Assembly (NCBI GenBank): GCA_019636335.1
Contig: JAHBXR010000036.1
Span: 1 to 42,719, forward strand
Direction: 5' to 3'
Length of the DNA: 42,719 nt
Source: Pirellulales bacterium
GTDB taxonomy: Bacteria; Planctomycetota; Planctomycetia; Pirellulales; JAEUIK01
The notes beneath the pieces were generated by a model. It searched no databases. It was not told the origin of the DNA and saw only the letters and a list, made by a program, of their open reading frames with translations. The position numbers and the translations under genes were made by a program. Shown here one piece after another: positions 1 to 8,846 of the stretch. Numbering within the stretch: the stretch's first letter is position 1; each line of letters starts with the position of its first letter.

Positions 1-125
1 TGTCGTCGTGGTAACCACCATGCTGGCCGCAAAGAAAGGAACCACGACGGCACGACGGACACTACGCAGGGGAGGGGAGAGGTGGCGCCTTTGAGTTTCG
101 AGCCGCCGGCGCTGGACGAGGGGGG

Positions 126-950
126 CTACTTCTGCGCCAATCGCTCGGGATAGACCACCAGCTCCACGCGGCGATTGCGTTCCTTGCCGGCGGGGGTGGC
201 GTTCGAGACGACCGGATGGTTCGGTCCGTGACCCACGACGAAGAGCTGCTCGGCACGCAAGGTGGTGCGGCCGACGAGATGATCGTAGACCGCCATGGCG
301 CGTCCGACCGAGAGCTGGTGGTTGTTCGACCACTGGCTGTTGAGAATCGGATCGGTATCGGTGTGCCCCTCGACGCCGATGATCTGGTTCGGGTAGTGCC
401 GCGCGACTTCGCCGGCGACTTGTTCGATGTAGCGGCTGGCGTCGGGCAACAGGCGGCCGCTGCCGGGGGCGAAGAGCTTGCTGCCGGGGAGCTCGATCCG
501 AACGACGTCGCCATCCTGGCGGATCTCGACCCCTTCGATCTGCACCATGTCGAGCGAGCTGCGCAGGCCGTTGTTCACGCGGATCGTGGCGCCGGCGCGG
601 CGCTGGGCCGAGGCCTCGAGCAGCCGGGCCCGCGACTCGGTCGAACCGAGCTCGCTGCGCAACGAGGCGAGCTGCGAGGTGGTGCTCCCCAGTTGCTCGC
701 GCATGGCCGCCACCTGGTCTTCGAGCATCCGCGCCTGCTGACGCGATTGAGCCAGTAAGGTCTCGAGCTCCTGATTGTCTTGATCGAGCGTCGTCGTGCG
801 GCTGCGCAGCTCTTGATTCTGCTGGCTGAGCGCGAGCTGTTGCTGTTGCTGCGCCTGCAGTTGGCTCTGCAACATGTACGGATTCTCAGCGCAGCCGACG
901 AGCGCCAAGGCGAGCGGCGCCAACATCACCACACTGACGGTCGAACGCAT
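126..950 (-). CDS. OmpA-family peptidoglycan-binding lipoprotein
   Basis: A 274-residue envelope protein. A hydrophobic leader ends in a lipobox (LVGC, lipidated Cys at residue 20), so it should be exported and lipid-anchored. Residues about 28-115 are a Gln/Leu/Glu-rich coiled coil of the kind that spans the periplasm. The C-terminal third is an OmpA-like domain that binds peptidoglycan, with the EGHTDTDP segment and the closing NRRVEL segment that holds the conserved Arg. The frame is open upstream, but the ATG at 950 is chosen because it places the signal peptide at the N-terminus. It is the last gene of a long minus-strand run, separated from the gene before it by about 270 bp, so it probably has its own promoter. 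Family assignment is secure; the exact partner is unknown. Confidence 0.9.
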   Translation of the reverse strand: MRSTVSVVMLAPLALALVGCAENPYMLQSQLQAQQQQQLALSQQNQELRSRTTTLDQDNQELETLLAQSRQQARMLEDQVAAMREQLGSTTSQLASLRSELGSTESRARLLEASAQRRAGATIRVNNGLRSSLDMVQIEGVEIRQDGDVVRIELPGSKLFAPGSGRLLPDASRYIEQVAGEVARHYPNQIIGVEGHTDTDPILNSQWSNNHQLSVGRAMAVYDHLVGRTTLRAEQLFVVGHGPNHPVVSNATPAGKERNRRVELVVYPERLAQK

Positions 951-1224
951 CGCGGCGTTCTCCGAACTACGGCCACTTCCGAGCCGGCCGATTGGGCTCG
1001 TGCAAATCGAGATACGACCACACCAGACGGGCCTCGGTGCATCGCCGACCTGCACGAATCGCGCGCGGGAGCGACGCCCAAGAGGGGTCGTGGGCGGGGA
1101 TCGTAGCGGCGCCACGTCAGGGGGGCAATGGCAGTTTCAAGCCCACAAGAGATCGATGCTGGCACGCATCGCTCAGGTACGCGCAAGCTCTGGGAATGCT
1201 CACGCAGCCGCACGATTCAGGGGC

Positions 1225-1869
1225 TTAAACACCGAGCGGTTCTCGTTGCGTCGACGCATCCGTCAGCGATGGCTGGGGCGCAAGAGGAGCTTCTCCCGGG
1301 GCTGCTACAGTCAATGCTGGCGCCAGCAGTTCTGCCGGAGCGGACATCAGCCGCCAGGCTGCGGCCGGATCGGCATAGTTGCCGTAGTAGCGCTTGATGA
1401 AATGACGATGCCAGCGCGAAGGGCAGTGGGCCTCCCAACCCCAGCGAGCCAGCAAGCGATCGGAGATGCGCACGTTCGAGACGTCGGTGAGGGACGCGTC
1501 GGAACGTTTGAGTCGCGCGATCTCGTCGAGCACGGTGAGCGTGGCGCGGAAGGTCGCCAGCGTCGTCCCACGCCCCGAGCGAACGTACTTCAGGGCGAGA
1601 AAATTCGAGTGGCCGAGCGGCTGGTTGTAGTAGAGCAGGCAGCGGTCCTCGCGATGCCGCTCGTGGTAGCGTCCCCCCAGCCAAAGCCCCTCGGGAATCG
1701 AGACGACCTTGGCCCAAGGACGCAGATGAACGCCAAGCAGACGCCCGTTCGCTACTTCGATGACGCCGTAGCGCCGGCGGCGGAGCACTTCGGAGCCCGT
1801 TTTCAGATCGATGATTGTCTCGAAGAGTGCCACGACGAAGTTCCTTGCCGAACAGGTTGGCCCAGGCAA
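1225..1869 (-). CDS. hypothetical protein, conserved-looking
   Basis: A 214-residue protein I cannot assign to a named family. No signal peptide or membrane segment is visible. The centre is rich in aromatic and basic residues (LLYYNQPLG near 79-86; RWGWEAH at 142-148; RWHRHFIKRYYG at 152-163), and the last 40 residues are Pro/Ala-rich and probably disordered. The start lies 22 nt downstream of the prepilin peptidase stop on the same strand, so it is probably co-transcribed with it. I have an impression of similar proteins in planctomycetes but cannot confirm it. No catalytic motif is apparent. Confidence 0.7.
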   Translation of the reverse strand: MPGPTCSARNFVVALFETIIDLKTGSEVLRRRRYGVIEVANGRLLGVHLRPWAKVVSIPEGLWLGGRYHERHREDRCLLYYNQPLGHSNFLALKYVRSGRGTTLATFRATLTVLDEIARLKRSDASLTDVSNVRISDRLLARWGWEAHCPSRWHRHFIKRYYGNYADPAAAWRLMSAPAELLAPALTVAAPGEAPLAPQPSLTDASTQREPLGV

Positions 1870-1891
1870 GTCTACCTCACGCTGGAGACAC

Positions 1892-3166
1892 TCAGCGGCC
1901 GCTGAACTGCCCCAATATCCAGCGCCAAATGGCCAGCAAGACCACCATCAGGGCCAGGCAGATGAGCACGACCATCGGCACGAGGCCGCCGATCTCGAAC
2001 AGGGGGAGCGCCCAATCCCAGATCGATCCCCACCAGACGATCAGCGCCAGCGTCGCCAGGCAGAGGAACGGGCCGTAGTAGATCTCGTTCTCGCGCCGCA
2101 AGAGCCATTGCAAGACTCCGACGAGCAGCCCGAAGAAGGGGGCCAAAAAGAAGATCACCAGGCAGGACTGCCAGCCGACGAGCGTGCCGATCATGGCCAG
2201 CAGCGTGACGTCGCCAAAGCCCATCGCCTCGCGTCCCAGCACGCGCGTGCCGATGACGCGCACGCACCAGACCATTCCGCCGCCGACGGCCAGCCCGACC
2301 AGCGCGCTGAGCAGGCCTTCCCAGTGTTTGCCCCCCACGAACCAGCCAGCGGTGACGCCGATCGTGACGGCGATCGCCAGCCCCAGCACGACGCGGGAGA
2401 AGGGCTCGCGGGCGATGCGCGCCAGCAGAATCTGCATCGCGCGACCCAGCCCGTGGCGCGTGCGCCAAGGACGTGGCAGCAGCCCGACGCACCACAACCA
2501 GATGCAGGCCAGGCCGATGCCCAGCGACACGAGATTTGGATAGGGGGCGAGCATGGCCGGCCAGATGCGCGGCGAGCTGACCTTGAGAAACTCGTGCAGA
2601 TCGAAACCGCCGCCGTGGAGCGGAACGACATCGGGCAGCAGACAAGCTGGCACGCAGGTCGCCAAGAGCAAGCCCGCGAGCGTGCCCGGAATGGTCACGG
2701 CGTCGGGGATGATCTTCTCGTCGATATCGATCAGCGACGCGACCAGCATGAAGGCCACCAGCAGCAGGTGTGCTCCCAGTTGCCAGTGCAGTTGCGCGGC
2801 GAGCTGCGGGTTGAGGGGCACGAGCGCCGCCAGCGGAGGACGATAGAGCCCCTGGCGTTCGACCTCCCACCAGTAGAGTGCGGCGAAGAGTGCGCCGGTG
2901 AGCAGCTCGACGGTGAAGGGTCGCAGCCAGAAGCCGGCGCCGCGCAGCGGCGTCTCACGGCGCAGTCCGAACCAGCCCCAGATCGGTAGACGATCGCCCG
3001 GACGAAGGGGCGGAAGATCGGGATGGCGCGATCCCCAGGGGCTCAGCCAGCGCGGCTCCCAACGCAAGCGATCGATGGCCCAATTCGCGACGGCCCCCAC
3101 GATCGCGCCCAGCACGAACAGGGTGGCCAGTCGCAAGGGCAGGGGGATGGCGAGCAGGGCGTTCAA
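1892..3166 (-). CDS. prepilin peptidase, A24 family, atypical
   Basis: A 424-residue polytopic membrane aspartyl protease that would cleave type IV prepilin-like leaders at the cytoplasmic membrane. The two catalytic aspartates fit the family: D147 in LIDIDEKIIPD and D319 in GFGDVTLLAMIG. Two features are odd. The N-terminal cytoplasmic domain (about 37-80) has no Cys tetrad, although its WGWFGLRR segment resembles the usual one. The two aspartates are about 170 residues apart, against roughly 63 in PilD/TcpJ, which implies a large insertion with extra membrane helices. The start is TTG, overlapping the aroK stop as TTGA, so translation is probably coupled. No pilin genes are adjacent. Confidence 0.88.
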   Translation of the reverse strand: MNALLAIPLPLRLATLFVLGAIVGAVANWAIDRLRWEPRWLSPWGSRHPDLPPLRPGDRLPIWGWFGLRRETPLRGAGFWLRPFTVELLTGALFAALYWWEVERQGLYRPPLAALVPLNPQLAAQLHWQLGAHLLLVAFMLVASLIDIDEKIIPDAVTIPGTLAGLLLATCVPACLLPDVVPLHGGGFDLHEFLKVSSPRIWPAMLAPYPNLVSLGIGLACIWLWCVGLLPRPWRTRHGLGRAMQILLARIAREPFSRVVLGLAIAVTIGVTAGWFVGGKHWEGLLSALVGLAVGGGMVWCVRVIGTRVLGREAMGFGDVTLLAMIGTLVGWQSCLVIFFLAPFFGLLVGVLQWLLRRENEIYYGPFLCLATLALIVWWGSIWDWALPLFEIGGLVPMVVLICLALMVVLLAIWRWILGQFSGR

Positions 3167-3702
3167 GTTTGGCCGGTGCCTTCCAACTCGGGACGCAAGC
3201 GGGCGACGATCTCGTCCGCGACGGTCGCCGGCTCCTTACCTTCGGTATCGACCACCAGGTGCGCGGTCTGGCGATAAAGGGGCTCGCGCGCGGCCAACAA
3301 TTGCACGATTTCGTCCAAACCGCCCCGGGCCGTGAGATTGGGCCGGCGGGCATTCGTCGTGGCGTCTTGCTCGATGCGGGCCAGGAGCGTCGCGGCACTG
3401 GCCTGCAGCCAGACGACGCGGCCGTCCGCCCGCATGGCCGCGCGGTTTTCGGCCCGCAGCACCGAGCCCCCCCCGACGGAAAGGACGGCCCGCTCGAGTT
3501 GGCAGAGCCGGGCGATGGTGGCCATTTCCATCTGGCGGAAGGTGGGTTCGCCATCGGCGGCGAAGATCTCGGCGATCGAGCGATGGGCGGCGCGTTCGAT
3601 TTCGTCGTCGCTATCGTACGCGGGCCAGCCGAGACGTTCGGCCAGCAGCCGAGCCACGGTCGTCTTGCCGGTGCCGCGGTAGCCGACGAGCGCGAGATGC
3701 AT
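3163..3702 (-). CDS. aroK: shikimate kinase
   Basis: A 179-residue cytoplasmic kinase that phosphorylates shikimate at the 3-OH with ATP, the fifth step of the chorismate pathway. The Walker A loop GYRGTGKTT is at residues 8-16, the substrate-binding acidic patch DSDDEIE follows at about 31-37, GGGS lies near 77-80, and a lid-type arginine segment (RRPNL) is near 119. Length matches the family. It lies 31 nt downstream of the fused aroDE gene, so three pathway activities sit in one transcript. The stop overlaps the start of the prepilin peptidase. Confidence 0.95.
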   Translation of the reverse strand: MHLALVGYRGTGKTTVARLLAERLGWPAYDSDDEIERAAHRSIAEIFAADGEPTFRQMEMATIARLCQLERAVLSVGGGSVLRAENRAAMRADGRVVWLQASAATLLARIEQDATTNARRPNLTARGGLDEIVQLLAAREPLYRQTAHLVVDTEGKEPATVADEIVARLRPELEGTGQT

Positions 3703-3733
3703 GAATCGACCCTGCGCGGGAATGTTCGTGAGA

Positions 3734-5251
3734 CTAATAACGCGTGGGCGCGATGGCGCGGCGCAGCGCGTTGAGCATGACCTCGTGCGGGGCTTCCTGT
3801 CCCGTGAAGAGGGTGAACTGCAATGCCGCCTGACGCACGAACATGTCCATTCCGGTGACGACGCGGCAGCTCCGCGCGCGGGCTTCCTTGAGGAGCAGCG
3901 TGCTCTCGGGATTGTAAACCGTGTCGAAGACGACGACCGAGGGCTTCAGGTAGCGATGGTCGTAGGGGGTTTCGTCGACGTTGGGGTGCATGCCCATCGG
4001 CGTGCCGTTGATGATGATGTCGGCGTTCACGGCGTAGCGCGAGTTCCAGTCGATCGCCTTGCAGCCGACGCGTTGCGCCAGTTGATCGGCGCGCGCGGCA
4101 TTGTGATTGGTGATGATGACGTTGGCCTCGCGGCGTTTGAGTCCGTGTGCGATGGCCCGGCTGACGCCCCCCGCGCCCAAGAGCAATGCCGTCTTGCCGC
4201 GGAGCGCGTTCTGATAGGGACGTCCGCTGTCGCCGCTCAGGACCTCTTCCAGGGCGTCCATGGCGGCGCGATAGTCGGTGTTGTAGCCCACGACTTGCTC
4301 GCCGTTCCAGACGATGGTGTTGGCGGCCCCCACGCTGCGCACGGCGCCGTCCACCTTGGTGAGGCTCTTGATGACGGTTTCCTTATGGGGAATCGTCACG
4401 CTCAGTCCCTTCAAGCCCAAGCGGGGCGCTTCGGCGAGGAAGTTGTCGACTTCGCCACGTGGAAGGCGGAAGGGGACATAGACCTTGTTCAAGCCCAGGT
4501 GCGCGAAGGCGGCATTGTGGATCACCGGGCTCAACGAGTGGCCGATCGGGTCGCCGATCACGCCGTAGACCTCGGTCTCCGCGCCGATCGACTCGTAGCG
4601 GTAGATCTCGGTCATCTGCTGGTAGCTGAGCTGTCCCGGGGCGAGCGCCCGTTCGTGGTGGAAGGTCGCGTAGGTGAAGGGGGCGCCGAACCGCGCGGCG
4701 AGAATCCGCGAAGGGGTGCCGATATCGCCCATGCACAGCGCGACCGTGGGGACCGGGCTGTTCTGCATCAACTCGAGCGCGCGGACGTTATCGTGCGGCG
4801 ATTGAGCGATCGTGGCGATCTTGACGATGTCGGCGCCGCACGAGGCAAGCCGATCGCGAATCTCGACGAGATCGGCGGGCGTGCGCTGGAAGTCGTGCAG
4901 GCTGACGATGCGTTTTGTCTTGCCGAAGCGCGGAATGTTCGCTGCCACGTCGTCTTCGAGATCGACGTAGTCGGCCCCTTCGGCGATCGACGTGCGCAGC
5001 AGCAGCAGGCGATCTTCCTCGCTCCCCTCGTACATGCCGCCGTCGCGCTTGCGGCGGCAGGTCATCACCACGGGGCCGGGGCGATCGGTCAACAGGCGTT
5101 TGAGATTCACCTGGCCACGGATGTAATCCAGCCGCAGCTCGACGAGCTTCGCCCCTTGTTCGACGAGGTGGCGATGCTCGGCGATCATGTGCCGGTGCCG
5201 GCCGCGGCCGATGCTGACGCAGATCATGGGGCAGTCGTCGCTCGTCGCCAA
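3734..5251 (-). CDS. aroDE: bifunctional 3-dehydroquinate dehydratase / shikimate dehydrogenase
   Basis: A 505-residue fusion that carries out pathway steps three and four. Residues 9-225 are a type I dehydroquinase with the catalytic His119 (SLHDF) and Schiff-base Lys144 (DIVKIAT). Residues about 228-505 are shikimate dehydrogenase: SLSP at 239-242 contacts shikimate, K290 (VTIPHK) and D326 (GYNTD) are the catalytic pair, and GAGG at 359-362 is the NADP-binding loop. Plants have the same domain order, and I recall it from Chlamydiae and planctomycetes. A perfect TATAAT lies about 65 nt upstream on this strand. An alternative start at Met9 would lose nothing functional. aroK follows directly. 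Confidence 0.95.
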   Translation of the reverse strand: MATSDDCPMICVSIGRGRHRHMIAEHRHLVEQGAKLVELRLDYIRGQVNLKRLLTDRPGPVVMTCRRKRDGGMYEGSEEDRLLLLRTSIAEGADYVDLEDDVAANIPRFGKTKRIVSLHDFQRTPADLVEIRDRLASCGADIVKIATIAQSPHDNVRALELMQNSPVPTVALCMGDIGTPSRILAARFGAPFTYATFHHERALAPGQLSYQQMTEIYRYESIGAETEVYGVIGDPIGHSLSPVIHNAAFAHLGLNKVYVPFRLPRGEVDNFLAEAPRLGLKGLSVTIPHKETVIKSLTKVDGAVRSVGAANTIVWNGEQVVGYNTDYRAAMDALEEVLSGDSGRPYQNALRGKTALLLGAGGVSRAIAHGLKRREANVIITNHNAARADQLAQRVGCKAIDWNSRYAVNADIIINGTPMGMHPNVDETPYDHRYLKPSVVVFDTVYNPESTLLLKEARARSCRVVTGMDMFVRQAALQFTLFTGQEAPHEVMLNALRRAIAPTRY

Positions 5252-5314
5252 AGGAAAGGAACGTCCGTCGGAAAGACGCCGGCCGCCACGGCCGGGCCAT
5301 CGAGAGGTTGCCCT

Positions 5315-5320
5315 ATTATA
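5315..5320 (-). promoter_or_regulatory. putative -10 element for the aroDE-aroK operon
   Basis: The minus strand reads TATAAT here, a perfect consensus in a GC-rich intergenic gap, about 65 nt upstream of the aroDE start. No good -35 is seen at 16-18 nt spacing (best is ATGGCT). It suggests aroDE can be transcribed separately from mutL upstream. Confidence 0.45.
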
Positions 5321-5391
5321 GGTCGTACGAAGGAATCAGCCATTGCCCCTTCTCCCCGGCCGAAGCAGGGTTTTTCTTCTCCAGGTGGCCC

Positions 5392-7338
5392 TCACGTGCG
5401 CAGGAACTGCCGATCGAGTTCCTCGCGCGTGAAAACGAGCGCCGTGGGGCGGCCGTGCGGGCAGTGGTGCGAGTCGTGAACCAGATGCCGGTCGGCCAGC
5501 AGGGAGGCGATTTCCTCGGGCGTGAGGCGGTCTCCGGCCTTGATCGCGGCCTTGCACGACATCATGTGCAGCAGCTCGTCGAGCAGGTCGCGCCGATCGG
5601 GCCCGGCGCCCCCCGCTTGCAAACGCTCGAGTAGCCCCCGCAGAACCTCGCCCGGCTGTACTTGCCCCAGCATGGCGGGGCAACTGGTGACGAGCACCGT
5701 GCTGCCGCCGAAGGGCTCGACCCGGACCCCGAGGCGCGCGAGCATCTCGCGCTGTTCGAGCACGAGCGCGGCTTCCTGGGGACTAAGATCGACGGGCTCG
5801 GGCACGAGCAGGGTTTGCGTCTCGAGATCGCCGGCCAGCACCCGTTCGCGGAGTCGTTCGTACAGGATGCGTTCGTGTAGCGCGTGTTGATCGATGACGA
5901 CGACCCCTTCGTCGCTTTCGGTCACGATGTAGCGCTGGTGGACTTGCAGGGCCGAGACGGGACCGTGCGGCGCGAAGTTCGCGCTGCGCACGCCTGGTGG
6001 GCTGAATGGCTGATCGGCGTTCGACGTGGAGTCGTCGTCGGCGACGGCCTCGTCGAGCGCCGCGATCGGCGGATCCTCGGCAGCGGCCGGGCCGACGGGG
6101 CGCCAAGGTCGGTCGAGCGACACCAGATCGAGCGGTCGACGTTCGGCCGGGGCATGTGGCGCGGGATAGGACAGTCCCGGCAGGGTTGCCGTGACTTGCG
6201 GCGCGGTGCGTTCGACGCGGGCCGTGGCGGCGTCGAGTTCCCCTTTCGCCCAGCGCACGAAATCCTCTCGCACGGCTTCGGCCCGAGCCTGATCGAGCGA
6301 AGCAGCCGCGTCGGGCGGCGAACCTGCCAGATCGACGCGGTTCGACAGATCGAGCGTGAGAAAGCGGGTGCGGAGCGTGCCGAGCAACTGGCTGTAGAGG
6401 CGGCCCGAGTCGAGGAATCGCACCTCGAGCTTGGTGGGATGCACGTTGACGTCGACCATCTCGGCCGGCATGTCGAGCGCCAGAAAGGCGATCGGGTGGC
6501 GGCCCGAGAGGAGCAGCCCACGGTAGGCCTCGCCCAGGGCGTGGTGCAGCGCGCGATCGCGAATGGCGCGGCCATTGAGCAGCAGGTACTGCATCTTCTG
6601 GTTGGCGCGGTTCTGGCTCGGATGGGCCACGTAGCCCGAGAGGTGAATGTCCTCGTCGTGGCTTTCGACGGCGACGAGCGCTGCCGCCAGGTCCTCGCCG
6701 AAGAGGGTCGCGATCCGCTCGCGCCAGTCGGGCGAAGGGGGCAATTCGTAGACGGTTCGCTCGTTGTGGCGGAGCGTGAAGTGACAATTTGGCGCGGCGA
6801 GCGCGATGCGAATGAACGCCTCGCTGATGTGTCCCATCTCGGTCTGCGCCGAGCGCAGAAACTTGCGCCGCACCGGCACGTTGTAGAACAGGTTGCGAAC
6901 TTCGAGGCTGGTTCCCTCGGGCGCGCCGCAGGGAACGAGGGGAGATTTCTGGCCACCGACGACCTCGAGCTCGTGACCGGCGGTGGCTCCTGTCGGACGG
7001 CTGCGCAGTCGGAAGCGGCTCACCTCGGCGATCGAGGCCAATGCCTCGCCCCGAAAGCCGAGCGTGCCGACGTGGAACAGGTCGTCCTCGGAGGCGAGCT
7101 TGCTGGTGGCGTGTGGCGCGACGGCGAGCTCGAGATCCTCGGGCGCGATCCCGCATCCATCGTCGGTAACACGAATCAGCTCCAGCCCCCCCTGTTGGAT
7201 GGCGACGTCGATGCGGCGAGCACCGGAGTCGACCGAGTTCTCCATCAACTCTTTGACGACGCTCGCGGGGCGCTCGATCACCTCGCCGGCGGCGATCTTG
7301 TTGATGAGGCTGGGCGAGAGTCGCTGAATGCGGGGCAT
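5392..7338 (-). CDS. mutL: DNA mismatch repair protein MutL
   Basis: A 648-residue mismatch repair ATPase and nicking endonuclease that couples MutS recognition to strand incision. The GHKL ATPase domain shows ELMENSVDSGA (about 30-40), DDGCGI (59-64), HATSK (76-80) and GFRGEAL (94-100). The C-terminal domain keeps the endonuclease metal motif DQHALHERILYE starting at D483, the SCKAAIKAGD segment (Cys595) and CPHGRPT at 626-632. So this is the nicking type found in bacteria without MutH. A Pro/Ala-rich linker joins the halves (about 340-450). It starts 53 nt after the sigma-54 regulator; mutS is not in the window. Confidence 0.97.
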   Translation of the reverse strand: MPRIQRLSPSLINKIAAGEVIERPASVVKELMENSVDSGARRIDVAIQQGGLELIRVTDDGCGIAPEDLELAVAPHATSKLASEDDLFHVGTLGFRGEALASIAEVSRFRLRSRPTGATAGHELEVVGGQKSPLVPCGAPEGTSLEVRNLFYNVPVRRKFLRSAQTEMGHISEAFIRIALAAPNCHFTLRHNERTVYELPPSPDWRERIATLFGEDLAAALVAVESHDEDIHLSGYVAHPSQNRANQKMQYLLLNGRAIRDRALHHALGEAYRGLLLSGRHPIAFLALDMPAEMVDVNVHPTKLEVRFLDSGRLYSQLLGTLRTRFLTLDLSNRVDLAGSPPDAAASLDQARAEAVREDFVRWAKGELDAATARVERTAPQVTATLPGLSYPAPHAPAERRPLDLVSLDRPWRPVGPAAAEDPPIAALDEAVADDDSTSNADQPFSPPGVRSANFAPHGPVSALQVHQRYIVTESDEGVVVIDQHALHERILYERLRERVLAGDLETQTLLVPEPVDLSPQEAALVLEQREMLARLGVRVEPFGGSTVLVTSCPAMLGQVQPGEVLRGLLERLQAGGAGPDRRDLLDELLHMMSCKAAIKAGDRLTPEEIASLLADRHLVHDSHHCPHGRPTALVFTREELDRQFLRT

Positions 7339-7391
7339 CGAATCCGTTCGCGATACAGGGGGCGCGGCCGCCGTCCGCCGAAGCGGGGCGG

Positions 7392-8807
7392 CTACAAGTT
7401 GTATTCCTTGATCTTACGATACAAGGTTCTTTCGCCGATGCCCAGCAGGCGCGCCGCCTCTTCGCGATTTCCCCCGGCAAACCGTAGCGTTTGCTCGATG
7501 TAGTAGCGTTCGATTTCTTCGAGCGGCCGGCCCACCAGACCCGCGGCGGCGCCCTGTGCGGATGGCGCCGGCGTTTCGGGTTCGCCCGAGAGCTCGGGGG
7601 GAAGATCGTCGAGGTCGAGCACGCCGTCGTAATCGACGACCACCATGCTTTCGATCACGTTGCGCAACTGGCGCACGTTGCCAGGCCAGTCGTAGGCCAG
7701 CAGGCGGCGCCGCGCGGCGGTCGACATGCTCTTGATCGTCTTGTCGTGGCGCTTGGCCAGTTGCCGGGTGAAGTGCTCGATCAACAGCGGAATGTCGTCG
7801 GTCCGTTCCGCCAGGGGGGGCAGCACGATCGTGACCACCTTGAGGCGGTGATACAGGTCGCGGCGAAAGGTGCCCGCCGCGATGGCCTCTTCGAGGTTGC
7901 GATTCGTGGCCGAGAGAATCCGCACGTTCACTTTGATCGGTTCGTTCGAGCCGACGCGCGTGATCTCGCCACTTTCGAGCACGCGGAGCAGTTTGATCTG
8001 CGTGGCGAGTGGCATGTCTCCCACTTCGTCGAGAAAGAGGGTGCCCCCGTGGGCATATTCGAACTTGCCCACGCGATCGGCCGAGGCATCGGTGAAGGCC
8101 CCTTTCACGTGGCCGAACAACTCGCTCTCGAGGATGTGCTCGGAGAGTGCCCCGCAATTGAGCGCCACGAAGGGTTTATTCTTGCGGGGGCTGTTCTGGT
8201 GGATGGCCTGGGCGACGAGCTCCTTGCCGGTGCCCGTCTCCCCTTGAATCAACACGCTGGCATCGGTGGGGGCGATGCGCTTGAGCCGGTCGATGATGTC
8301 GTTCATCTGCCGGCTCAGGCCGATCACCCCTTCGAAGCCGAAGCGTTCGTCGAGGCGGCGATTCAGCTCGGCGTTTTGTCGTCGCAGGCGGAGACTCTCG
8401 CACGCCTTTTCCGTCACGGCGCGCAACTGGCTCAGATCGAGGGGCTTGAGCAGGTAGTTGAAGGCCCCCTGCTGGATGGCGGTCACGGCCGAGGGGATCG
8501 AGCCGTGCCCCGTGACCAGGATCACCTCGGCATCGGGCAGGGCCTCTTTGGCCCGGGCCAGGATCGCCAGGCCGTCGAGGTCGTTCATCACCAGGTCGGT
8601 GATCACCAGGTCGAACGTCTCCTCGTCGATCCGCTGGGCGCCTTCCGTGCCGGAGGTGGCCACGGCGCAGTCGTAGCCCACGCGCTCCAGGCTTTCGGAC
8701 ACGGCGAGCGCGTGCGGCTCGTCGTTATCGATAATCAAGACGCGGACTTGCGGCGAGGCGGCAGAGGCATTTCCGGCGGCGGCAGGCATGGGCGGATAAT
8801 ACCGCAT
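7392..8807 (-). CDS. sigma-54-dependent response regulator, NtrC family
   Basis: A 471-residue transcription activator. Residues 20-135 are a receiver domain with phospho-acceptor D71 and conserved K121. Residues about 158-390 are the AAA+ domain, with Walker A GETGTGKE at 189-196 and Walker B GGTLFLDEV at 254-262. A Fis-type helix-turn-helix closes the protein (GNREEAARLLGIGERTLYRKI). The sigma-54 contact loop reads GAFTDA at 236-241 instead of GAFTGA. No histidine kinase is adjacent, so its input is unknown. It lies 39 nt after the pseudouridine synthase gene. A second in-frame ATG at 8789 is an equally reasonable start, since the receiver begins after it. Confidence 0.93.
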   Translation of the reverse strand: MRYYPPMPAAAGNASAASPQVRVLIIDNDEPHALAVSESLERVGYDCAVATSGTEGAQRIDEETFDLVITDLVMNDLDGLAILARAKEALPDAEVILVTGHGSIPSAVTAIQQGAFNYLLKPLDLSQLRAVTEKACESLRLRRQNAELNRRLDERFGFEGVIGLSRQMNDIIDRLKRIAPTDASVLIQGETGTGKELVAQAIHQNSPRKNKPFVALNCGALSEHILESELFGHVKGAFTDASADRVGKFEYAHGGTLFLDEVGDMPLATQIKLLRVLESGEITRVGSNEPIKVNVRILSATNRNLEEAIAAGTFRRDLYHRLKVVTIVLPPLAERTDDIPLLIEHFTRQLAKRHDKTIKSMSTAARRRLLAYDWPGNVRQLRNVIESMVVVDYDGVLDLDDLPPELSGEPETPAPSAQGAAAGLVGRPLEEIERYYIEQTLRFAGGNREEAARLLGIGERTLYRKIKEYNL

Positions 8808-8846
8808 CGGCCGCCAGACGTGAAGCGGCGCGACAGGGAGACGCGG

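Noticed and set aside
3701..5479. 592-codon plus-strand frame opposite aroDE
   Set aside because: Antisense to the enzyme with intact active-site motifs; the product has no motif and biased composition.
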